Source of the DNA: Hofstenia miamia
Taxonomy: Eukaryota; Xenacoelomorpha; Acoela
Direction of reading: 5' to 3'
Length of the DNA: 64,000 bases
Assembly: GCA_004352715.1 (NCBI GenBank)
Contig: SCFE01000069.1
Coordinates: 1,615,832 to 1,679,831 of the forward strand
In this document: in pieces, positions 36,401-48,400 of the stretch
How positions within the stretch are numbered: the first letter of the stretch is position 1
Layout of the letters: each line of letters opens with the position of its first letter
Notes under the pieces: model-generated
Told to the model about the DNA's origin: nothing
What the model saw: the letters and a program-made list of their open reading frames with translations, nothing else
Databases searched by the model: none
Translations under genes and position numbers: made by a program

Positions 36401-39400
36401 ATCCATTACAGAAATACTTTAAATACCTGTGGATATTTAGATATGCAACTTTAGCAACCCAATTCAGAAATAGATTTTTTGGTCAAAATTGAATTTCTCA
36501 TGCTTGAAATTAACTTTTATGCATTTATTCAGAAAACATTTATACATCATAAATTATTTTGTTTACTCAAAATTTCATAAAAGCACTTTAAAATTCAATT
36601 TTCTACAAAACAAGAAAATTGTTGAATTAAATTAAAAATATATAACTACTAATGTTTTTTAACAACACACTGCCAAAAACACAATATTTTTTAAAATATT
36701 TAGAGAAATTAAATTTTCTTCAGAAATCTGAAATTTACATTAAATATGTAGTGCCATCTCAAGAAATTTGAATCATTTTAATTGCACACCACTAAGCAGA
36801 GGAAAACAATTGATTTGCTTCAAATTAAATTTTGTGCAATAATTCAATTTGCAAGTTCATTAAATGTTTTACAAGAAGGTAAAATAGTGGGATTTAAGCA
36901 AAAAGGCTTAGTCAGCAATAAATTGTCATAGACAGTTTTATAGATTAAAAGGTTTTGGCGTAAAACATGTTTGACATAGACACTTTCAATTTTTGTATTG
37001 AAAAATCAATGTTGGGAATAAATTTTTTCAAAATCGTTGAAAGTTTTTTAAGAGATCAACAACATAATATGCAATAGTGAAATAGGCAAAACCTTCCTGA
37101 CAGGGATTGATCATATATGTTTTTCTAGATGTTAAAAAAACGTCTGAATTATTTATTTCATTCTCTCACTAGTGTATTCACATAGCAAATATCATACACT
37201 CGAAATTGAAGATAATATTTCTCTGATTATTAAATGAACCTAATTTCTTCTTATGAAGAAAATATGATGCAAGAAAATAAGTGCTTCTTCCACACTAACT
37301 TTTATTGGACCTACAAACTAGAACCACACAAACCTGTTTTCAAAACATGCATAAATTTAAAGTAAACTAATGATCAATAGTTATTGAAATTTAACTTACT
37401 TTATTCAATATTTTGGAAGACTTTCTAAAATCAATGTTTGGTATTCAACATTTAATATTTGATTAGGAAATCACCCATATTTTTAGCCATAATCAACTGT
37501 AATTATAGCTCATTCAGTTTTGGAATTTTTTTTCTGAATGTAACTTAATTTTACTTAAATAATTCTAATAGCATTTTACTAGGAAATAAAGTGGCAAACT
37601 ATAAGATTGCTTGAAATAATTTTATTAGAATGGAGATGGAAGTAGGTTGGCAAAGCTCAAGAGGTAGGGCAATCAGGCAGGTTCTTGAGTTGAAAAATAC
37701 TGAACGTCAAATTTCCATTCTTGCTACTATTTGTATTTTACTGCAAAATTTACTCCCATTTTGAAAAAATTAATGATTTTAATGAAATTCAATTGTCTTA
37801 AAAAGTAGGAAAAACATTTTGATCTGATTTGTCCTCAATAGGTCCTTTGTAATTGCACTTGAAAGAGTGAAATGCATTTTTCATAAATATACTGCACAAA
37901 ATATTGGCTTCATAAACTTGTTTATGAAATTAAATTTCAATTATCTATCATGTTTTTACTATACACTATCTTGATGTTTCTATTTCATTTCTATTGGTAC
38001 TCAAATCATTCTTGAATCTGTTGTTGTACTTCAATTTTAAGAACACTCCAAATGCCATTTCTGATCATGTTTAATAAGCCAATTATTCTACAATTATGCA
38101 AAAATACGTGTATGCATGTTCACAGATGTGTACATTGGCAAAGATGTGCCTATTTGAAAAGCTTCTAGAAAAATCAAACTAAGATATGTACTTCAATTAA
38201 ATGCAGTCAAACTACAAGTTGGTTAATTGAATGCACACTTCAGATATTTGGACATGAAAAACTACTAGGTGACACCTGAAAAAAATGATTCTGTCTTCTG
38301 GGATATAAAATAATTGACAGTCGTTGTGTTGGTGTAGTGCTGTCAAAATTGTCATAAAAAATCTGGGGAAATGAGATATCACAAATAGCTCTTGCAACAG
38401 GATTGTTTTGAGTGGGGCAATTTGGAGTTGAAGTATATAAATTATGAGGCAGATCTCAACACTTGAATATGTTGAAGGATACAAAGTCTGTGGAGCAGTA
38501 GCAGAGTGGGGTTGGGCAGTTCATACATATATTATATATATATATATATNNNNNNNNNNNNNNNNNNNNNNNNNNNNNNNNNNNNNNNNNNNNNNNNNNN
38601 NNNNNNNNNNNNNNNNNNNNNNNNNNNNNNNNNNNNNNNNNNNNNNNNNNNNNNNNNNNNNNNNNNNNNNNNNNNNNNNNNNNNNNNNNNNNNNNNNNNN
38701 NNNNNNNNNNNNNTATATATATATAATGATATTTTTAAATGTATTGTTATGCTTTGAATATTTAGATATTATGTAAATTGTAATGGAAAACCAAGTCAAG
38801 TGTAATCTAGTCAAATTTTAGATTACAAGGAGCAATTGGTTTCATTTATATTTTCAAATTATCTTCTTAATAAACATGAATGACAATACATGCTAGATTT
38901 CAATTGTATAGCTCAAATACTTTTTATCTATGTCAATTTTTATTAAAAATGTACAATTTGAGAAGTACAAGCCAGAAATGTTAACACATTTTCCTTGGTA
39001 TATGCTAGGAAATATGGTATAAAAACAGTTTTGCAGTAATATTTCAATCAGAGGCAATCAATATTCTACCATATCACGGTAAGTATTGGTGCAGTTGAGT
39101 CAAAGTTAGAGGTTTGTGTAAGCCAGGTGAGCACTCAAATGCTTTTGTAACACAATGAAGAATGTTTATCAGTGTTATGTACACAGGCAGCATCCTCCAG
39201 ATCTGCAGCAATTTGACCAAGTTTATTGAACGCACAGTCAACTGTCACTTTTGTGAGGTACCTAGCACCCATATTAAATTTGAAACACATTTTGAACACC
39301 GCACTCTCGAGATATCACACTAAAAATTGCGCGATTTTAGACTCAGTATTAAAATAACTTTGCAAACAGGTCAGTCACATAGTAATTAATATATTTATGT

Positions 39401-42400
39401 ATATTCTTTCAATAGCATTAATATTTAGCTTGCAAAAACTCTCAAAATTGCATATATTGAAGATTACTTACAATATACTGTTAAATTAGCTTCTTTGGTT
39501 TGCTTTTCCACTCTGTTATCAGCAACACAGTAAAGTTTTTTATAATTATCATCAGAAGTGGGCACCAAAGTAGTTGTTAAGGTATCTGCATTCACCTGGT
39601 GAACAATATTTTTATCCAACAACAATTGTATACTCTTAACTTGTGGGTTTGATCTTTTTGCACTACAACTAATTTCTAGACTCTCATTTTCAATAGATTC
39701 AAATGAACTGTGAAATTGCAAGTACATATCTGAAAACATATTTTATAAATAATCATTTATATTATTAGTAAACATATTTAAATATATTAGATATATTGAA
39801 TCAAGACTATTATAATCTTTGAGTTACCATTTTCCAATCTCAAAGCAGAAAATTTGTTATTGAGATAAAAATTATTTGTATGAAACCTGTTTATGAAAGT
39901 TGTCAACAACTTAAATATTAGTGGTAAAGGAAGTCTAAAAATTTGAGCTCAAAATTTTTCAGGAGCAAATATTTATAGGCTACTGAATAATAAAGACATG
40001 AATGATTTCATGAAATTTTTGCCATTTAAAGCTGTGACATGTAAAATTGGCCAAGTGCATTATTTATGACAATGCTGATTACATCAAAAACTCACATATG
40101 AATATTTGAAGAAAACACTTTAATTCTTTTCACAATGCAATTTATAAATTTTCAGATTTTAGCAGTGTTAAGATACATATTTAATGGTTTTTGTGTTTGG
40201 AGTATACCTTGTCAAAAAAATGGATTTTTGGTGTGCTTTGCTTTTCGTCTTTAAGATCTATTGTTGTTTTTCCCTGATAGGAAAATAATCAGAGGAGAAT
40301 TTCTAAAGCATATAACAGCATTGCTAATGATGGTAGTTAAATTATTAATATCGAAGAATCTCAACATTAAATGTCACAGTCATAGAAATCTTACCATTTA
40401 TTACCTCTGCCAAGGAGGCTATGTTTTTGGTAGTGCTGGTTTATTTGTCTGTTTGTCTATTAGCAACCTTACGGGAAAAGTAATAGATGGATTGACCTCA
40501 AATTTTCACCAGAGGTGTGTCTTGCCCAAGGAAGAATTTATTAAATTTTGGTGCTGATCCGGAGGACGCAAGCTGCTTGGCAGAGGTCTGTGCTCTCCGA
40601 GTGCTTTTCTAGTTTCTATTCAATTCATTTTGATGGAAATTTCATCTCTTTGTCTGTTAATTTAATTTGGATGAGTCCTATTTTTCCAACATTATTTAGG
40701 TGAGGAATCCATTGCATTTCTCATTATTTTTCTTGATTGTTACAAATGTTTGAGAATATTTTAGTAAACTAAAAAAAATAGCTGCATTTATTGCAAGGAA
40801 TGTGTATTTATTACTTTAGCAGCAATAAGATTGTGCCTGTGTAAAATTAATAAATTTCAATATATAGATGTTTACTTACAATACACAGTTAAATTAGCTT
40901 CTTTGGTTTGCTTTTCCACTCCGTTATCAGCAACACAGTAAAGTTTTTTATAATTATCATTATATGTGAGTACCAATGTATTTGTTAAGGTATCTGCATT
41001 CACTTGGTGAACAATATTTTTACCCAACAACAATTGTATACTGTTAACTGGTGGGTTTGATCTCTTTGCACTACAACTAACTTCTAGACTCTCATTTTCA
41101 ATAGATTCAAATGAGCTGTTAAATTCCAAATACATATCTGAAACATATTTTATAAATAATCATTTTAAAGCACTTACATTGCACAATTATCAAAGTGATT
41201 ACTGATTTTGTTATTTTTGTTTCTTTGTTATATGCAGTGCAATTGACTATTTTGTTGTTGTCAGTCGATTGTAAATCACTGAACTGCCATTTGATTGAAT
41301 TATCAGAGATGATGTGGTAATTCACAGATGAAGAGGTAAATGATGCATGTGGATATGATTGAAATGAACACATCACAACTGCTGATTCGCCTTCCTTGAC
41401 TGATAATAGTGAAGTAATGCTACCACTATCAGGGCCATCTAAATTTTTACAACAGTGTTAAACTCCATCATGTAATAGTGCAATTGAGATATATACATGA
41501 CTTAAGAAGTTATAGCAATTTTAGTATTATTAATTATTAATAAAAATTCAAGGAATCAATTTTCCATTTAATCAAAATTCATTCTTATTGTGGCATAATC
41601 CATCAAATAACCATGTGTGGCCAAATTGAGAGAAAAAATGAAGGTAACCAAGACTAAAATATAATAATGATTAAATTGTAAACACACGGTTATGATTGAT
41701 TATTTGTTTTGTAAATTGTTTTATACTGTTTTATATTTAAAATTAACATGACAGTATTTGGCAAAAACAAGATGACTGAACAGTGTACACTAATTAATGC
41801 TGACAATGTGTAATTTAAAGCAGAAGTAAAACGTGAGGGAAAATAGTAAACAAGCTTTGATCAACAGTATATAGATGTTTACTTACAATACACAGTTAAA
41901 TTAGCTTCTTTGGTTTGCTTTTCCACTCCGTTATCAGCAACACAGTAAAGTTTTTTATAATTATCATTATATGTGAGTACCAATGTATTTGTTAAGGTAT
42001 CTGCATTCACTTGGTGAACAATATTTTTACCCAACAACAATTGTATACTGTTAACTGGTGGGTTTGATCTCTTTGCACTACAACTAACTTCTAGACTCTC
42101 ATTTTCAATAGATTCAAATGAGCTGTTAAATTCCAAATACATATCTGAAACATATTTTATAAATAATCATTTTAAAGCACTTACATTGCACAATTATCAA
42201 AGTGATTACTGATTTTGTTATTTTTGTTTCTTTGTTATATGCAGTGCAATTGACTATTTTGTTGTTGTCAGTCGATTGTAAATCACTGAACTGCCATTTG
42301 ATTGAATTATCAGAGATGATGTGGTAATTCACAGATGAAGAGGTAAATGATGCATGTGGATATGATTGAAATGAACACATCACAACTGCTGATTCGCCTT

Positions 42401-45400
42401 CCTTGACTGATAATAGTGAAGTAATGCTACCACTATCAGGGCCATCTAAATTTTTACAACAGTGTTAAACTCCATCATGTAATAGTGCAATTGAGATATA
42501 TACATGACTTAAGAAGTTATAGCAATTTTAGTATTATTAATTATTAATAAAAATTCAAGGAATCAATTTTCCATTTAATCAAAATTCATTCTTATTGTGG
42601 CATAATCCATCAAATAACCATGTGTGGCCAAATTGAGAGAAAAAATGAAGGTAACCAAGACTAAAATATAATAATGATTAAATTGTAAACACACGGTTAT
42701 GATTGATTATTTGTTTTGTAAATTGTTTTATACTGTTTTATATTTAAAATTAACATGACAGTATTTGGCAAAAACAAGATGACTGAACAGTGTACACTAA
42801 TTAATGCTGACAATGTGTAATTTAAAGCAGAAGTAAAACGTGAGGGAAAATAGTAAACAAGCTTTGATCAACAGGTACTAGTTGAGTATTTGATTATTTA
42901 CTGAAATGTGCTATAAATATGCAACAAATGTTAGAATGGTTCCAGAAGAAATTGAAAAAAGACCAACACAAACAGTTATACTGTTTTCAGTAATAAACAA
43001 TATTGTGTGGGGAGAGCTATGGTGTTCACAGTACAGATATTATGACGTGATGTGAGATGTGGAAATTATTAAAATGATAAGATTAGGAAAATATGAGCTG
43101 GAAAATATTACCAAAGAAGAAGTATTGGAAAATATAAGTGCTTTCTATAATGAAGCATCAATATTGAAGTAACTGAGATCAACATATGAATTCTTTTATC
43201 CTAACGCAGAAATCCATCCTGATCTGGTGCACATAAGTAGAATTCATGCAATAATGACATTAATGATAGTGATAAAAGGACTGACCCTATACCAGAAGCA
43301 CTATGATATATTTAATGAAAAATTAAATGAACTAAAGAGTATATTGAAATCTCCTAAGAATCCATTGTTTTTAAGACATAAAAAGATGCTCACAACTGAG
43401 AAAGATGTGTACTAAAAATTACAAAAGAAGAACAATATGAAAAAGTCAATTGGGAAATGACAGAAGCAAATAGTATTATAAAGAAGGCAGCAGAGATGGT
43501 TCATGGAGAGATAGAGTAGCTAAACTGGAGGGGGAGTGTGGCATAATCCATCAAATAACCATGGGTGGCAAAAGTGAGAGAAAAGATGGACGTAACTAAG
43601 ACTAAAATGTAATAATGATTAAATTGTAAACACATGGTTATGATTGATTATTTGTTTTGTAAATTGTTTAATGCAGTTTTATATTTAAAATTAACTTGAC
43701 AGTATTTGGCAAAAACAAGATGAGCAAACAGCATACACTAATTAATGCTGACAATGTGTAATTTAAAGCAGAACTAAAACGTGAGGGAAAATTGTAAACA
43801 AGCTTTGATCAACAGGTACTAGTTGAGTATTTAATTATTCACTGAAATGTGCTATAAATATGCAGCAAATGTTAGACTGGTTGATGAACTAATTTAATTT
43901 GGATTTATTTCATTATTGGATTCAAGTTGCTCATTGTTTTATATCATAGTTGACTTTTGGCCAAATTATGCATTTACTTTCTTGCAGGCATTACTAAAGA
44001 ATAATAAAATTAATTTTGAATTGACATGGAAAGAATAGGAGCAGTTGGATAACATAAAAAATGAATTAAGTAAGATGCCATCACTAAACACACCAGACTA
44101 TGATAAGTAATTCATTCTTGACTGTGATGTGAGTAATGTTGCCATAGGTGCATGTTTGGGACAGATGAAAGATGGAAAGGAGGTACCTATACAGTTTTTC
44201 AGTAGAAAATTGAAACAGAGCAAGGAAAACTATGGATCAACTAAACTGGAAATGTTGGAATTAGTGAAAAGCATTAAATAATTTCGGTATTTTTTAACAG
44301 GACAAAGTTTTAAAGTAAGAACTGATAATAGTGGACTAGCATGGTTGAAAAAGTTTTCAGGTGATAAATCATCAACAGTGTTGAGATGGATTGAATACCT
44401 TAATGAATTTAAGTTCATGGTGGAACACTGAAAAGGAACACTGCACAAAAATGCGGACTTTTGGACAGCATTACCAGAATATCAAAGAGATATTGAAAAA
44501 ATAGATGGTGAGAAGAAACAATTTCAATTCTTAACACATACTGAGTATATAGAATTACCCAAGATTAACACAGATAAGAAGGGGAATACAATAATGCCCA
44601 TAAACATTAAAGAGGAGATAACTGAGAGCACCATAATTGAAAAACAACAAACAGATATTATTCTTAGAGAGATAATAGAAAAAGTAACTAATGAAAAATG
44701 TATCCTGGGAAAAGAATCTAACAGTTATTTCCAGAGATATAGATGGAAGATAAATAATAACGGACTTTTATATGTAGAAGGAAAAACACTAAAGATAGCA
44801 ATTCCTGAGTACTATAAAAGAGAACTGGTGAGAAAGGTACATGAAAATTGACATATTGGAATAATTCAAATGGAAAAGACGTTTAATGCAAGATTTCTAA
44901 AAACAGGTATCAGAAAAACAGTGGAAGACATAATTAATAAGTGTACAACTTGCCTTAAAAATAACAAGAGTCATTTTCTGAAACAGAAGGCACCACTGGA
45001 GAAAAAAATAGCGACCACACTGAATGAAGTCATGCATGTAGACTTGGAAAAATTATGACAGGACAATGAAGGTTATCAATACATACTAGTGTTAGTTGAT
45101 AATTCTACAATGTATGCACAGATGATCCCATTAGATTCAACAACAGCAAAAATAGTAGCAGAGAAAATAATGAAAGAATGGATATTGAAATTTGGACCAA
45201 TGCAAATCATAGTATCTGACAGAGGAGTACAGTTTGAAAGCAAACTATTTGAAGAAATGACTAAACTGATGGAAATATTAACTGAAAAAACAACAGCATA
45301 TCACCCACAGACAAATAGAGCTGTTGAAATGTTAAATAGAACAATGATTAAATTAATTTGAGTACTAACATCAGGAGTTGGAGGTAGAGATTGGAGAGAG

Positions 45401-48400
45401 GTTATAGAAATGGTAGAATATTTCTATAACACCTCAGTACACTCAACAACAGGAATGACTCCATACAAAGCTATGTATGGAAGGGAAGCAGCAACACCAC
45501 TATCAATGCAATATCACTCATACTCTGAAAAACCAGATAATGAATATATATGAAAGATCAAAGATCAAATTACAGGGATACATGAAGCAATGTGTCACAA
45601 CACGAAAAGATCAGCAATAAGACAAGAAAGAAATTTTAACAAGAAAATCTATGGGAAACCACACAGGGAAGGGTATAAGGTTTATGCATACACATTAATG
45701 AGAACACAAGACATAAACCAAGTAAGAAAATTAAAAACACAGTGGTCAGGGCCATTCACTATTGTACAAACACTACCAAATAATAATTATAAACTTAACA
45801 ACAGAAGGGTATTATACTTTCAAAATTTAAAATGAGCAACAGTAAATATAGAGCAAACTATGCTTAATGAAAATGCAGAATTTAAAATTATACAAGTGAA
45901 TGATGGTATATATGCCAAAATGGATGATTTGGATAGTGTTCACAAAGAGGAGTTCCAGGAGGAATATAGACCCAAAAATGATGAACCTGAAGATGAAAGA
46001 AGAGTAATGCCCCAGAGGGCAGTAAAAAATAAAATGGGATATAACCCTGAAATATGGGATATTAGTTTAGTAACTGAATTTAGGGAAAATGAAAAGAATG
46101 ACGGAACAATCACTGATGAAAGCCAGAAGAGTGCACAGAAGAAGGACTCTGCAATCTGATCTTCAATTAAAGGGGGTGAGGATGGAGGAAACATCAACTA
46201 GCACTACAATAAAAACTAGGTCTCTGCAATCTGATTACCAATTAAAGGGTATGAGGATGGAGACAGTGACAAAAACATCACCCTCACCCCAATGCCAATT
46301 AAAGGGCAGGCAGATAAAAGAGGGCCATCATCAAGATACCAATTGTCAATTAAAGGATGTTAGGTTGGAGACACAGAAATATGCACACTCCCCTTCAACA
46401 TCTAGTAGTACCTGATGCCAACTAAATTGCAAAGAGGAAACAGCATCAATTACCATGAAAGATTGGGAAACTCAGCCAATAAGTGATGACTCCAACATGG
46501 ATATTTCAAAACGTCCTTCAACAAGTTTGTTCCCAACAACAACTGAAAGTTCAGGAATATTTTCATATAGACAAGTATTGACAACAACAAAATCATCTTG
46601 GTCAGAAGAAAGAGAATGCCAAATGACAAAAGTAGGCAAAGAGCAGATACATCCATATTTTATCATGAATAGAAAGATGAGGTATAACTCATATGATAAT
46701 TTGTCACCAGAAATGAAAATATTAATCAGAGAAAATATGTCTACAAAAGAGAATGAGAGTCTAAAAATTCCCATAGTGATTGATAAAAAGAATCAGCCTA
46801 CATGTAATACAATAATTGTGTACACAACAGAAAGGAAAGAGGAATTCAATTGGCGATACTTTAAGAGTATGGTACACATAACATTTGATGAACAGTTCAC
46901 CCAAAAAGATGTACAGAAACTAACAAAAAATAGAGAGAAGATAATAAGAGAGTGTGAACAGGTGAACCTAGACAAGAATCATCTAACAATAATATACTTC
47001 TTCAAAAATAGTGAAATCAGCTCAAAAAAGTTGCAGACAAATATTGAGGAAACATTGAAGATAGCCAAGATACACAAAACAAGAGTAATAATTATAGTGT
47101 CCCAAAAACAAGAGGAAATTCCAGAATTTATCAAAGAGATGGAGATAAAGTTAGAAAATCTCTTCATGTTAGATAGTTGAAAACTAAAAATATCTGACCT
47201 CATTAAGATGGATCTGCAGATTAATGAAATGGTGCCAGATCAGAGAATAATGATCGAACCAAAAATAGCAATCTATATGTATTACCAAACCAGAACAATG
47301 GAACTATTGGGAACAGGCAACAATTTAGAAAAGACAGGGAATATATTTCTGAAATGCAGTCTAAATCAAACACCTGAACACATACAGAAGATAGCACAAG
47401 TGTGGTCAGAAATTAAAGCAGAAAAGCTGGTTGAAGAAGAATGGCCACTGATTGACATAAAATCACCAATGAAAAAAATACCACAAGTCAACAGAGGCTG
47501 TGTTACACAAGGCTAAAAGAGCACATGAAATGGAAGCAAAGAAAAACTTTAAAACATGGTTGTTTGAAGAAATTAATGCACCCAACATTAGAGTGAGGAC
47601 AGTGATATGGTTGTTGGCAATAGCATTAACAAGCAATGAAAAATGTGTACTACCAATAATGAAAAAAGAAAGACAGCAGATAGCTAAAAATAAGAAATAT
47701 GAGATAGCTATTGCACCCATACCAACAAATATAAAACAGTGGATGTTACAAAATGTTGAGACATTGCCTCTATCACTGACAAAAAAAATACAGCAGAGAT
47801 TTGAGAAACACTTTACCAGATTATTAATGCAACAACATACACTAGGGAGACCAAGTGTAATCAAACTTGCCAATAAGACTGGTATATGTCCAAGTGAAGT
47901 TGATATATTGACAGATGAAACAAAGAAATATATGTGGGATGCGACATCAAACACTAAGCTCAAGTCTTTAAAGCAACAACCTTGGTTAACAACAAGAAAT
48001 TTGATGAAAAGAGAAGAAGCAGAAATGCTGAAAATGATAAAACTAATTGAAAAAAGGAAAGCACACAAAATGATAACTAGAGAAATAAGAAAATATCTTA
48101 AAGATAATCTGCAGTGTGCATACACAAAAATAATCAAATGATCAGAAACAATGAGATGAGAGGGACAAAACTACCCTATTGAAATTTTTGAAATGGTGAG
48201 TAAAAGTCAAGAAGAAATGCAAATGGAGGACATACTACTGCAGTCAACAAAAATGGCATTACCCCAAAATACTCAAAGAGTGATTGACAAGGTCAACATG
48301 GAGAAATGGGGAGAGCAAGAGCCAAGTGAAATTTCATGGGTGGACACAGATTAACAAAAGATTGCTAGTCAAAATCATGGTACAGAGGGAATGCATGAAT

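Larger units (their letters stand above)
40860..41866. repeat. 1,007-bp tandem duplication, unit 1
   Basis: Starts TATATAGATGTTTAC and ends inside an LTR at GATCAACAG. It appears identical to unit 2 (41867-42873). It contains exons B3 and A3 and 278 bases of LTR. Confidence 0.9.
41867..42873. repeat. 1,007-bp tandem duplication, unit 2
   Basis: Same as unit 1 base for base as far as I compared. Beyond it the LTR continues, so unit 2 keeps the ancestral right junction and unit 1 was copied from it. Confidence 0.9.

Noticed and set aside
46464-47203. Minus-strand frames opposite the third gypsy frame
   Set aside because: Complement shadows; the plus strand has the longer and more consistent coding texture.
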